From contig NZ_JNLC01000013.1 in the NCBI RefSeq assembly GCF_000702305.1, positions 340,317 to 404,316 on the forward strand: 64,000 bases of DNA, read 5' to 3'. A program made the position numbers and the translations under genes. Origin of the DNA: Allobosea sp. 117 (GTDB taxonomy: Bacteria > Pseudomonadota > Alphaproteobacteria > Rhizobiales > Xanthobacteraceae). The notes beneath the pieces are model-generated. The model was given only the letters and a program-made list of their open reading frames with translations, did no database searches and had not been told where the DNA came from. Of this stretch, positions 53,559 through 62,227 are shown one piece after another (position 1 is the stretch's first letter; every line of letters starts with the position of its first letter).

Positions 53559-53918
53559 ATGACGAAGATCCTGCTCGCCGAGGACGACAACGATATGCGC
53601 CGTTTCCTCGTGAAGGCGCTGCAGAACGCCGGCTATGACGTCGTCTCCTACGACAACGGCGCCTCGGCCTATGACCGGCTGCGCGAGGAGCCGTTCGAGC
53701 TCCTGCTGACCGACATCGTCATGCCGGAGATGGACGGCATCGAGCTGGCCCGCCGGGCGACCGAACTCGACCCCGACATCAAGGTGATGTTCATCACCGG
53801 ATTCGCCGCCGTGGCGCTGAACGCCGACAGCGGCGCGCCGAAGGACGCCAAGGTGCTGTCGAAGCCCTTCCATCTGCGCGACCTCGTCAACGAGGTCGGC
53901 AAGATGCTGGCGGCGTGA
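53559..53918 (+). CDS. cpdR: Single-domain response regulator CpdR
   Basis: CpdR directs ClpXP proteolysis of cell-cycle regulators (CtrA pathway, PdeA in Caulobacter) when unphosphorylated, and is phosphorylated by the CckA-ChpT relay. The 119-residue receiver domain has acidic pocket AEDDNDM, the phospho-aspartate in LLLTDIVMPEMDG (about residue 52), the threonine in MFITGF and the lysine in LSKPFHLRDLV; there is no output domain. Sequence and location beside hutG and tRNA-Val match rhizobial cpdR. An ATG at 53553 adds two residues. Confidence 0.93.
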   Translation: MTKILLAEDDNDMRRFLVKALQNAGYDVVSYDNGASAYDRLREEPFELLLTDIVMPEMDGIELARRATELDPDIKVMFITGFAAVALNADSGAPKDAKVLSKPFHLRDLVNEVGKMLAA

Positions 53919-54047
53919 GGCCCGGCGACCTCCCCACTCGTCATGGGGAAGAGCGCGCAGGAGCTTCTTGCGCGGCGGCGGGCAAGCCGATATAGGGGAG
54001 CCCCGCGCGACGCCATGGCCTCCGGGCCGTGGGTCCGCCACCGGAAT

Positions 54048-54122
<75 letters not shown>

Positions 54123-54278
54123 TTCCGAAATCTCTGAAGCCAGACAGATAGTCGGTTTGCCGCTTGGCGCCGTTCGTGTTGCCGGCGCATGGTGACCGAC
54201 ACGGGTATCTCCGCACTTCCACCCATTTGTGGTAATGAGTAACCCATCGGCGGTCAGGCTGCCGGCGGTTGCGGACCT

Positions 54279-55157
54279 ATGTTCCTGCTGGAGGGCGGTT
54301 TGCTTGAAAACTCATACTTCCCGATGATTGACGAGAGACTGCCCCTCCCGTTGCCGGCCGCTCTTGCAAAGCTGTCCACCTGCCAGGCGCAAATCGAGCG
54401 CTTTGGATCGGGTCAAAATCTGGACGATGAATGGCCGAAATTTATGGAGGAGCTGAGGTTTTATTTCAATAAATTGTTCTCTCTGAGGGTAGATCTTCTT
54501 GAAGATGAGTTGTCTATCCTTGATAGGATGAGGCCTATATTTCGTGTTTTGTCCAATCAAAAGCCGTCTCCTGATGTCAAAATTAACAATATGATCAAGG
54601 AGGCCATGGATGGCGGCCAGACGTATTTCTTCCGATGGTGGTATTCTGATTTATTTTCAACAGAATGGAATCATAGAACAATTCGCTTGTTCGAATTCGT
54701 GCGCGATAGGTCGAAATCTGTTGTCGAATTCGGGGCAGGGAATGAGTTTCTTTCCAATTATATACCAAATGGCATAGATTATATACCGTCCGATATCTTC
54801 AAAAGGTCGGATCGCACGCTTGTTCTGGACCTGAATGCGGCCGCGGAGGGGGAATTTCCGTCAGCGGACGCATGCATCATGAGCGGCGTAATTGAGTATG
54901 TTGCCGACCCCGGGCGCCTGCTTCGGTTGCTATCCCGAAAGACAAAATTCGCCGCCCTAAGCTATAACCCTGCTGAGGATGGGCACAACGTCGCGGTCAG
55001 ACAGCAGAAGGGATGGTATCACCACCACGACCTTGAGAGTTTTCAGCAGATCTGTCTGAATTCCGGGTGGCGGATCGAAATATGCGAGAAAGCCAATCCG
55101 AAGAATGGATATTCGGGATATCTTTTTCTTCTCATCAATTCGGCTGATTGCGCCTAG
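54279..55157 (+). CDS. SAM-dependent methyltransferase-like protein, AT-rich
   Basis: A 292-residue protein of unrecognised family. Residues about 1-125 are helical with no known motif; about 143-240 resemble a class I methyltransferase core (KSVVEFGAGNEFLSNYIP, YIPSDIF, TLVLDLN, ADACIMSGVIEYVADPGRLLRLLSRK, AALSYNP). By eye the G+C is near 50%, far below its neighbours, with many codons rare here (ATA, TTA, AGG). It lies 157 nt after tRNA-Val with no integrase or repeat of the tRNA end seen, so recent acquisition is inferred. The start could also be TTG 54300 or ATG 54324. Confidence 0.75.
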   Translation: MFLLEGGLLENSYFPMIDERLPLPLPAALAKLSTCQAQIERFGSGQNLDDEWPKFMEELRFYFNKLFSLRVDLLEDELSILDRMRPIFRVLSNQKPSPDVKINNMIKEAMDGGQTYFFRWWYSDLFSTEWNHRTIRLFEFVRDRSKSVVEFGAGNEFLSNYIPNGIDYIPSDIFKRSDRTLVLDLNAAAEGEFPSADACIMSGVIEYVADPGRLLRLLSRKTKFAALSYNPAEDGHNVAVRQQKGWYHHHDLESFQQICLNSGWRIEICEKANPKNGYSGYLFLLINSADCA

Positions 55158-55325
55158 GGCCGCTCCGGGAGCGGCGCCACCAAGGCGGGAGGCCGGGGCG
55201 TCGGCGTAAAACGAGCCTGTCGCAAAGCCACGCGCAGAATCTCCATCGGGCCTGATGAGGTCCCGCGACGCTTCCGCCGAGCCTCTGGCGTCGGGGGGCA
55301 CCCACGGCCGTCGGCCGTGCTCCGG

Positions 55326-56198
55326 CTATGCGCCGTGACGTCCGCCCCAGGCACCTTCGCCGATCTGCCAGAGCGGCGGCATGCGGGCGAAGGGCGGGAT
55401 GGTGTGGGCGATGACGGCGATGGCGAGCCGCCCGTCGGCGCCCATCTTGGCGTGGATCGCCTTGACGTGGGCTTTGACGGTGTCGACGCCGACATCGAGG
55501 ATGGTCGCGATGTCCTCGTTCGACTTCCCCTGGGCGATCCAGGAGGCCACCTCGAGCTGGCGCGAGGTCAGCTCGGGAAAGGCGATGCGCAGCCGGTCGG
55601 CCGGCGTCAGCGTCGCCAGGGTGCGCTCGCGCGCCTGCCGGTAGTTGCGCAGCACATGGGGTCTGAACGCCTCCAGCCGGTCGCGCTCCGCGTCGCTGAA
55701 GGGCGGGCGCCCGACCACGCGGTGGCCAGCGATGCTCAGCACGTAATCCTCGTGCTGCATGACGATCGACATGACGCGACGCGCATTGGAGGGCAGGAAC
55801 ACCTCCCGCGCGATTGGCAGGGCGGCGAACTGCTCGTCGCTGAAGAAGTCCGATTCGCGCAGCGCCCGCTCGCCGAAGAAGGTCGGGTCCACGCTCCAGA
55901 AGGGATGGCTGTGCATGTGGCGGGCGAAGGCGGCCATCAGCGTGGCGCGCTTGAGCGGATCGTCCTCGACCGACAGCAGCGAGCGGAACTCCCCGCTCGA
56001 ATGGTGGAATTCCGAATAGGTCACGACCTCGGCGTCGATCAGGCGCCCGATTCCGGCGAACAGCGCCGTGGGCAGCCCCATAAGATCGGTCTCGGCTTCG
56101 TAGAGGGTGACGATTTCATGCGAGAGTCCGGGATCAAATACTTCGTCTTTTGAAATAATTTCACTCTTTCGAGTAATGGTGCGTTCGGCCGCCTGCAT
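55326..56198 (-). CDS. LuxR-family transcriptional regulator
   Basis: A 290-residue protein with a C-terminal LuxR-type helix-turn-helix (residues about 205-265: FPELTSRQLEVASWIAQGKSNEDIATILDVGVDTVKAHVKAIHAKMG) and an N-terminal region of about 190 residues with a GAF-like pattern (IGRLIDAEVVTYSEFH, HPFWSVDPTFFGERALRESDFFSDEQF). The conserved acyl-homoserine-lactone-binding residues are not evident, and no luxI is present, so quorum sensing should not be assumed. No partner gene identifies its target. Confidence 0.85.
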   Translation of the reverse strand: MQAAERTITRKSEIISKDEVFDPGLSHEIVTLYEAETDLMGLPTALFAGIGRLIDAEVVTYSEFHHSSGEFRSLLSVEDDPLKRATLMAAFARHMHSHPFWSVDPTFFGERALRESDFFSDEQFAALPIAREVFLPSNARRVMSIVMQHEDYVLSIAGHRVVGRPPFSDAERDRLEAFRPHVLRNYRQARERTLATLTPADRLRIAFPELTSRQLEVASWIAQGKSNEDIATILDVGVDTVKAHVKAIHAKMGADGRLAIAVIAHTIPPFARMPPLWQIGEGAWGGRHGA

Positions 56199-56503
56199 TG
56201 CATCATGCCCTTCCGGAATGCACCTCTTGCATTGCGCTCGACATGTTAGGGCATGGTTGGAGCCGGGGCGACGGTTTTCGCGCGCGCCGGGCGCGAAGTC
56301 TTGTCTTTTCTTCGGGCCGGCGGACCTTGCAGGATCTGCTCCTTCCTTCCAGCCCTATTCCCGGCCGTCTTACGGTTTACCGGTGGCGCTTCGCCTCCTT
56401 CGATGTGATCGGCCTCGCGGCCCCATTCGTGCCGCGAACGGACGGATGTATTCAGCGGCGGGGATTCGCATTTTGCCCCGCGCTGCATAACCGCCCGACC
56501 AGC
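56199..56503. other. Intergenic region upstream of the LuxR gene, no gene seen
   Basis: About 305 bp with no credible gene. The AT-rich stretch just before 56198 probably carries the LuxR-gene promoter on the minus strand. A RIME-like repeat follows. Confidence 0.4.
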
Positions 56504-56613
56504 GCATGTTCCGCGAAAGTTGAGAGACTTTCGCGACGAGAACATGCTCCAACGTATTGAAATAGAGCACTTTCCTCTCGATCAGGTGATTCCACCTGAT
56601 CGGAAAGGGCTCT
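56504..56613. repeat. Two-hairpin intergenic mosaic (RIME-like) element, copy 2
   Basis: Hairpin 1 pairs GCATGTTC with GAACATGC and CGCGAAAGT with ACTTTCGCG; hairpin 2 is CGATCAGGTG/CACCTGATCG around ATTC. Layout, order and linker length match the element at 34276-34378, with paired substitutions in both stems. Confidence 0.75.
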
Positions 56614-56623
56614 AGGCCGAAGG

Positions 56624-57391
56624 ATGCGACCGATGCTCGATCACGACCCGCTGCTGGAGCCCGAATCGCCCTCGCGTGGCGCCATGGTGGTCGCGGTGAT
56701 CGCGCTGGTCTTCGTCGTGCTGCTCGCCGGGCTGACCGGCTATCTGGCGCTGCAGGTGATCGCGCTGAACGAGACCGTCACGCGGCTTTCCATGGCGCAG
56801 GTCGACCTCAAGGACGCGATCGCCGCGCTGGATGCGCAGGCGCCGGGCGGCAGCCCGGATGCGGCTCCCGCCGCGGCGGCGCCTGCGCCCGCGCCGGCCG
56901 CTTCCGTTCCCGCGCAACCGGCGGCAAATGGGGCGCTGGTCGCGGCCGCTCCGCCGGCGGGCGCCGGCGATGCATTCATGCCGCCTATGCCGGGAGCCTC
57001 GGCCAATACGGGAAGCGGGGCGGGCGCGCCCGGCACACCGTCCGCCGCCGCAGATGCGCCGGCGGAGGCGAAGCCCGCGCTCGCCGGCTCGGGTTTCACG
57101 GTGCGGGTCTTCGCGCCGTCGGGCTCCTTCGACAAGAACCAGTTGGCGAAACTCGTGCAGAACATCAGGTCGCTCGGCTTCGAGGCGGACGTGTCGGATG
57201 ACGGCCTCGCCCAGCCGGAGATTTCCTCGGTCACCTATCATCCCGCGGTGAAGGATGTCGCCGAGAAGCTGATGGGCATGATCCGCTCGAAATATGCGGC
57301 GAAGAACTTCGAATCGCGGCCGTCCGATTCGATCCCGCCGAGCGTGCAGAAGGTCATCTTCATGAATCTGGCGGCCGGCGCGCTGAGCTGA
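56624..57391 (+). CDS. Membrane-anchored hypothetical protein with extracytoplasmic domain
   Basis: A 255-residue protein: short cytoplasmic N-terminus, one membrane segment (about residues 21-45, MVVAVIALVFVVLLAGLTGYLAL), a short coiled region, an Ala/Pro/Gly linker (about 72-155) and a C-terminal domain of about 95 residues (SGFTVRVFAPSGSFDKNQLAKLVQNIRSLGFEADVSDDG..., ending RPSDSIPPSVQKVIFMNL). The last part vaguely recalls small alpha/beta domains found in cell-envelope proteins (LytR C-terminal or SPOR-like), but I do not recognise a family. It stands alone. Confidence 0.7.
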   Translation: MRPMLDHDPLLEPESPSRGAMVVAVIALVFVVLLAGLTGYLALQVIALNETVTRLSMAQVDLKDAIAALDAQAPGGSPDAAPAAAAPAPAPAASVPAQPAANGALVAAAPPAGAGDAFMPPMPGASANTGSGAGAPGTPSAAADAPAEAKPALAGSGFTVRVFAPSGSFDKNQLAKLVQNIRSLGFEADVSDDGLAQPEISSVTYHPAVKDVAEKLMGMIRSKYAAKNFESRPSDSIPPSVQKVIFMNLAAGALS

Positions 57392-57539
57392 GCGGCGGCA
57401 CGCCGCGCCCCTCGCTTTCTGTGGGCGCGGGCGGCGGCGGCTTGCCGGGCACCGGCGCGCGCGCCAGAATGCACGCCAAGCGCGCATGCGCGGGGCGGGG
57501 TGCCACTTCCGGCAGCGCCCGGCTCAATGGGAGGGGCGG

Positions 57540-58172
57540 ATGGACAGCCTGGAGCAATCGGTCGCGCTCGTCGCCGAGCCGTGGCGGGGCAGCGGCTATT
57601 ACGACGAGGCCGAGGCCTGGACGTTCCTGTTCTGGAGCGACGAATATCTCGTCGTCCGGCTGCTGCGGCAGATGGACCTCACCGCCACGCTGGAGCTTGC
57701 CTGCGGCCATGGCCGCCATGCCGAGCGCGTGGTCGGGCAGGCGAAGCGGCTCGTGCTGATGGACGTGCTGCAGGAGAACGTCGATTTCTGCCGTGCGCGC
57801 TTCGCCGACCACCCCGAGGTCGAGATCTACCGCAACAGCGGCTACGACTTCGCTCCGGTCGAGGCGGCCTCGCTCACCGCCATCTTCAGCTATGACGCGA
57901 TGGTGCATTTCAGCCCGGATATCGTCGAAGCCTATCTCATCGACAGTGCCCGCGTGCTGAAACCCGGCGGCATGGCGCTCTATCACCACTCGAACTACGA
58001 CGCTCCGCCGGACCGGCATTACGGACAGAACCCGCACGCGCGGAACCATATGACGGAAGCGCTGTTTCGCGATTATGCCGCGCGCGCCGGCCTCGAGATC
58101 GTCTCCACCACGGCGGTCCCGTGGTCCGGCGTCGAGGACCTCGACCGCATCACGCTGCTGCGCCGGCCCTGA
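57540..58172 (+). CDS. Class I SAM-dependent methyltransferase
   Basis: A 210-residue protein with the methyltransferase core: ATLELACGHGRHAERVVGQAKRLVLMDVLQENVDFC (motif I and acidic residue at the end of beta 2), IFSYDAMVHFSPDIVEAYLIDSARVLKPGGMALYHHSNYDA (motifs for beta 4 and 5). Substrate is unknown; it resembles the Methyltransf_25/11 type. GGGAGGGG sits immediately before the ATG at 57540. No relation to the AT-rich methyltransferase-like gene is evident. Confidence 0.85.
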   Translation: MDSLEQSVALVAEPWRGSGYYDEAEAWTFLFWSDEYLVVRLLRQMDLTATLELACGHGRHAERVVGQAKRLVLMDVLQENVDFCRARFADHPEVEIYRNSGYDFAPVEAASLTAIFSYDAMVHFSPDIVEAYLIDSARVLKPGGMALYHHSNYDAPPDRHYGQNPHARNHMTEALFRDYAARAGLEIVSTTAVPWSGVEDLDRITLLRRP

Positions 58173-58292
58173 CCCGAGCTTGCGGAGGACGCCCTTAAGG
58201 CGGTCGCCGGCGCGGGTCGGCGGGCGAGGCGGATTGATCGGTCGCCGCCACGCACGATATCTGTGCTGTCTGCCTGTTCCGCCGGAGTGACC

Positions 58293-60152
58293 ATGTCCCG
58301 CATCGCCGACCGTTTCAGCCCCGTCCCCCGCGCCGCCGCGGTGGCGGCTGCCGCCCCCGTCGCCGCGCCCCTCGGGGTGCTGCCGCAATGGGACCTCACC
58401 GATCTCTATCCCGGCATCGATTCGCCCGAGCTTCACGCCGACCTCGAACGGGCGGCGAATGAATGCGCGGCCTTCGCGGCGGACTACAGGGGCACACTCG
58501 CCGACCTTCTGGAGGCGCCCGGCGCCGGCGCGCAAATGGCCGAGGTGGTCAAGCGCTACGAGGGGATCGAGGACCTGCTGGGCCGGCTCTATTCCTATGC
58601 CGGCCTCGTCTATGCCGGCGACACCACCGACCCGGTGCGCGCCAAGTTCTACGGCGACGTGCAGGAGAAGCTGACCGACGCCTCCACCCATCTGCTGTTC
58701 TTCACGCTGGAGCTGAACCGGCTCGACGACGCGAAGATGGAGGCGGCGCTGGAGGACCCCGGCTTCGCCCATTACCGACCGTGGATCGAGGATGTGCGGC
58801 GCGAGAAGCCCTACCAGCTCGAGGACCGCATCGAGCAGTTGTTCCACGAGAAGGGCATCACCGGGCGGGGCGCCTGGAACCGGCTGTTCGACGAGACCAT
58901 CGCCGGGCTGCGCTTCGACATCGACGGCAAGCCGCTGCCGCTCGAGCAGACCCTGAACCTTTTGCAGGAGCCGGACGAGGCGACGCGCCGGCAGGCGGCC
59001 GAGGCGCTGGCCAAGGTGTTCGGCGAGAATCTGCGGCTCTTCACCCTCGTCACCAACACGCTCGCCAAGGACAAGGAGATCTCCGACCGCTGGCGCGGCT
59101 TCGAGGACATCGCGGATTCCCGCCACCTCGCCAACCGCGTCGAGCGGGAGGTGGTCGACGCGCTCGTCTCCGCCGTCCACACCGCCTATCCGCGCCTCGC
59201 GCACCGCTACTACAAGCTGAAGGCGAAGTGGTTCGGCAAGGAGAAGCTGGAGTACTGGGACCGCAACGCGCCGCTGCCGAAGGTCGAGACCCGGGTGATC
59301 GGCTGGGACGAGGCACGCGACACCGTGCTCGGCGCCTATTCCACCTTCTCGCCGCGCATGGCGGATATTGCCCGCGAGTTCTTCGACCGGAACTGGATCG
59401 ACGCCGGCACGCGCCCCGGCAAGGCGCCGGGTGCCTTCGCGCATCCGACCGTGCCCTCCGCGCACCCCTATGTGCTGCTCAACTACATGGGCAAGCCGCG
59501 CGACGTGATGACGCTCGCCCATGAGCTCGGTCACGGCGTGCATCAGGTGCTCGCCGCCCCGAACGGAGCGCTGATGGCGCCGACCCCGCTGACGCTGGCC
59601 GAGACCGCCTCGGTGTTCGGCGAGATGCTGACCTTCCGCCGGCTGCTCGCCGCCGCGCCCGACAAGGCGGCGCGCAAGGCGATGCTGGCCTCGAAGGTCG
59701 AGGACATGATCAACACGGTGGTCCGTCAGATCGCCTTCTACACCTTCGAGCGGCGCATCCACACCGAGCGCAAGAACGGCGAGCTGACCGCCGAGCGCAT
59801 CTGCGAGATCTGGAAGGAAGTGCAGGCCGAGAGCCTCGGCGAGGGCATCCATCTCGGGCCGGGCTACGAGGCCTACTGGGTCTATATCGGCCACTTCATC
59901 CACTCGCCCTTCTACGTCTACGCCTATGCCTTCGGCGACTGCCTCGTGAACTCGCTCTACGCGGTCTACGAGAACGCGGCGGAGGGCTTCGCTGAGCGCT
60001 ATCTCGCCATGCTGGCGGCGGGTGGCACCCGGCATCATTCCGAGCTGCTCGCCCCGTTCGGCCTCGATGCGCGCGATCCGGCCTTCTGGCAGACCGGCCT
60101 CGACCTCATCGAGCGGATGATCGGCGAGCTGGAGGAGATGGAGAAGGCGTAG
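58293..60152 (+). CDS. M3 family oligoendopeptidase (PepF-like)
   Basis: A 619-residue zinc peptidase with the HExxH motif in LAHELGHGVHQVLA (about residue 410) and the downstream glutamate in LAETASVFGEML, the M3 hallmark. It begins with an Ala/Pro-rich stretch followed by PQWDLTDLYPGIDSPEL, typical of oligoendopeptidase F. It degrades short peptides in the cytoplasm. The ATG at 58293 with GGAG upstream is chosen; an in-frame GTG at 58263 would add 10 residues. Confidence 0.92.
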   Translation: MSRIADRFSPVPRAAAVAAAAPVAAPLGVLPQWDLTDLYPGIDSPELHADLERAANECAAFAADYRGTLADLLEAPGAGAQMAEVVKRYEGIEDLLGRLYSYAGLVYAGDTTDPVRAKFYGDVQEKLTDASTHLLFFTLELNRLDDAKMEAALEDPGFAHYRPWIEDVRREKPYQLEDRIEQLFHEKGITGRGAWNRLFDETIAGLRFDIDGKPLPLEQTLNLLQEPDEATRRQAAEALAKVFGENLRLFTLVTNTLAKDKEISDRWRGFEDIADSRHLANRVEREVVDALVSAVHTAYPRLAHRYYKLKAKWFGKEKLEYWDRNAPLPKVETRVIGWDEARDTVLGAYSTFSPRMADIAREFFDRNWIDAGTRPGKAPGAFAHPTVPSAHPYVLLNYMGKPRDVMTLAHELGHGVHQVLAAPNGALMAPTPLTLAETASVFGEMLTFRRLLAAAPDKAARKAMLASKVEDMINTVVRQIAFYTFERRIHTERKNGELTAERICEIWKEVQAESLGEGIHLGPGYEAYWVYIGHFIHSPFYVYAYAFGDCLVNSLYAVYENAAEGFAERYLAMLAAGGTRHHSELLAPFGLDARDPAFWQTGLDLIERMIGELEEMEKA

Positions 60153-60178
60153 CCGCCGGGCCCGTTCGCCGGCCGCGC

Positions 60179-61009
60179 TCAGGCGGGCCGGTGGCGGGTG
60201 GCGTGCCGCTGGGAAATCCGCACGCCCTGCAGGCTCCATGAGGGCGGCGCGCCGAAGGTGCGGCGGAAGTCGTGGGTGAAATGCGCCTGGTCGCAGAAGC
60301 CGGCGTCATGGGCGGCAGCGGTGAAATTGCTGCCCCGCGCCACCGCGGCGATGGCGGCCCGCATCCTCATCCAGGCCCGGTAGCGGCGCCAGGGCACGCC
60401 CACCTCCCGGGTGAAGAGATGCTGGAAGCGGTGCGCCGACAGGCCGACCAGGCCGGCCGCGGCGACGGCGCCAGCCGGTTCGTCCGGTCCGTTCTCCAGC
60501 ATGGCGAGGGCCCGCGTGATGCGGGGGTCGATCAGGCGGCGTGCGCGCCGGACCCCGAAGCCGAGAATGTCGTCGAGCGCCTCGCCGGCCCAGTCGGCGC
60601 TCGAAGCGTCCTCCCACAGCGCGCGCATCGGCGCGACCTCGCCGCCGGAGGCGAGCAGGGCGCCGTGGGTCTCCTGCGTGCCGAAGGTCAGGGAGGCGAG
60701 CGCGCCGGCTCCCTCCAGCGTCGGCTCGATGTAGAGGACGGCGATGGGTTCGCCGCCGACATCGAGCTCATGCACCACGCCGGCGGGGATGACCGCCGTG
60801 CGGCAGGAACGCCAGGGGCCGCTTTCGATCCGCAGGCGGAACGTGCCGTAAAGTCCGGCGAGGAACACCGGGGCGCCGTGCTGGTGCGGCGCGTTGTAGG
60901 TCAGCGGCCCGATGAAGCAGGTCCGCTGCCCGTCGAGATGCCAGAGCGGTCCCAGCGCCGGGACCGGTACCGGCGCAGCACGTTCATACAAGCGGGCAGG
61001 CGGGGCCAC
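60179..61009 (-). CDS. AraC family transcriptional regulator
   Basis: A 276-residue regulator with an N-terminal cupin-like sensor (residues about 20-115: FIGPLTYNAPHQHGAPVFLAGLYG, AVIPAGVVHELDVGG) and a C-terminal double helix-turn-helix (about 165-265: ITRALAMLENG..., AAGLVGLSAHRFQHLFTREVGVPWRRYRAWMRMRAAI, AAHDAGFCDQAHFTHDFRRTFGAPP). The ligand is unknown. It is divergent from the metallo-beta-lactamase-fold gene at 61100 with only 90 bp between them, so that gene is a likely target. Confidence 0.9.
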   Translation of the reverse strand: MAPPARLYERAAPVPVPALGPLWHLDGQRTCFIGPLTYNAPHQHGAPVFLAGLYGTFRLRIESGPWRSCRTAVIPAGVVHELDVGGEPIAVLYIEPTLEGAGALASLTFGTQETHGALLASGGEVAPMRALWEDASSADWAGEALDDILGFGVRRARRLIDPRITRALAMLENGPDEPAGAVAAAGLVGLSAHRFQHLFTREVGVPWRRYRAWMRMRAAIAAVARGSNFTAAAHDAGFCDQAHFTHDFRRTFGAPPSWSLQGVRISQRHATRHRPA

Positions 61010-61099
61010 GGCTAGTCTCCGGCTGGCTGCGTCGCCTCAGGCGCGCCAGTGGAACACGAAAGACGTCCGCGCCCAAGCGGAGCCCCCCGGAGGAAAGCC

Positions 61100-62101
61100 A
61101 TGCCCCGTTCCTTCTCCATGCCGAACCGCCGGCAGGCGCTGGCGTCCGCCGCCGCGCTCCTCGCTGCGCCGGCGCTGCTGCGCGCCTCGCCCGCCGCCGC
61201 CACCGCGCCCGCGCTCGGTCCCGCGCCGCAGAGCTTCCAGCGCTTCCGTCTCGGCGCCTTCGAGGTGACGAGCCTGCTCGATGCCGGCGGCACCATCGAC
61301 GGTCCCTGGCCGGTGGTCGGCGAGGATCGCCCGGAGGGCGAGGTCGAGGCGCTGATGCGCGCCAACCTGCTTCCCGAGAAGCGCTTTCGCCCCGGCTTCT
61401 CGCCGACCCTCATAAACACCGGCTCGCAGCTCGTGCTGTTCGACACCGGCAACGGCCAGGACGGCTTCGTGAAGCCGCCCTATGGCGGCTGGCTGCTGGC
61501 CTCGCTCGCCAAGGCCGGCTATGCGCCGGAGCAGGTCGACGTGGTGGTGATCAGCCACGCCCATTCCGACCATATAGGCGGGCTGCTGCTCGACGGCAGG
61601 CCTGCCTTCCCCAATGCGCGCTACGTAGTCGGCGAGGCCGAATTCGCCTTCTGGAAATCCGACGCGCCGCTCGCGGCTCCGAAGGACGGCAATGTCTACA
61701 AGTCGGCGCTGATGTTCGCCTCCTATCTCGCGCCGCTGGCCGATCGCGCCAGCTTCGTCAAGCCGGGCGACGAGGTCGTGCCGGGCGTTCACGCGGTGGA
61801 GGCGTTCGGCCACACGCCGGGCCATCTCGCCTTCCATGTCGAGAGCGAGGGCAAGCGCCTGCTGGTCTGGGGCGACTGCGCCCACCACGAGGTCGCCTCG
61901 CTGGCGCGGCCGGACTGGCATGCGCTGTTCGACCAGGACAAGCAGGCGGGTGCCGCCACGCGCCGCAAGATCTACGACATGGCGGCGACCGAGCGGCTCG
62001 CGGTGGCGGGTTATCACACCTCCTTCCCCTCGCTCGGCTATGTGGAGCGCCGCGGCGAGGGCTATCGCTGGATTCCCGTCAGCTACCAGCTCGACTTCTG
62101 A
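61100..62101 (+). CDS. Tat-exported metallo-beta-lactamase-fold hydrolase
   Basis: A 333-residue protein with a twin-arginine leader (SMPNRRQALASAAALLAAPALLRASPAAA), then an MBL fold: LINTGSQLVLFDTG, the metal motif VVISHAHSDHIGGLL, GHTPGHLAFHVES, LLVWGDCAHHEVA and a late histidine (VAGYHTSFP). This resembles the AttM/AiiA-like and PNGM-type lactonase-related MBL proteins; true beta-lactamase or lactonase activity is not shown. GGAGGAAAG is just before the ATG at 61100. The frame is open to 61049 but that extension is basic and unlike the family. Confidence 0.88.
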   Translation: MPRSFSMPNRRQALASAAALLAAPALLRASPAAATAPALGPAPQSFQRFRLGAFEVTSLLDAGGTIDGPWPVVGEDRPEGEVEALMRANLLPEKRFRPGFSPTLINTGSQLVLFDTGNGQDGFVKPPYGGWLLASLAKAGYAPEQVDVVVISHAHSDHIGGLLLDGRPAFPNARYVVGEAEFAFWKSDAPLAAPKDGNVYKSALMFASYLAPLADRASFVKPGDEVVPGVHAVEAFGHTPGHLAFHVESEGKRLLVWGDCAHHEVASLARPDWHALFDQDKQAGAATRRKIYDMAATERLAVAGYHTSFPSLGYVERRGEGYRWIPVSYQLDF

Positions 62102-62227
62102 CGTCGGCGGGGGCGACCTCGGCGCCGCGATCGAAAGTCGCGGCTGACGCGGGCGGACGATCGGCCTAGATTCCGGGCGTGCCTGCAAGGCGGGCACGTT
62201 CCGCTCCCAGCTCCGAAAAGCCCCACC

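Noticed and set aside
55326..56198. Quorum-sensing receptor for the LuxR-family protein
   Set aside because: No luxI neighbour and no clear acyl-homoserine-lactone pocket residues; only the DNA-binding domain is certain.
57360..60239. A 959-codon open frame on the minus strand
   Set aside because: It lies opposite the methyltransferase and M3 peptidase genes and reads as low-complexity antisense, an effect of high third-position G+C.
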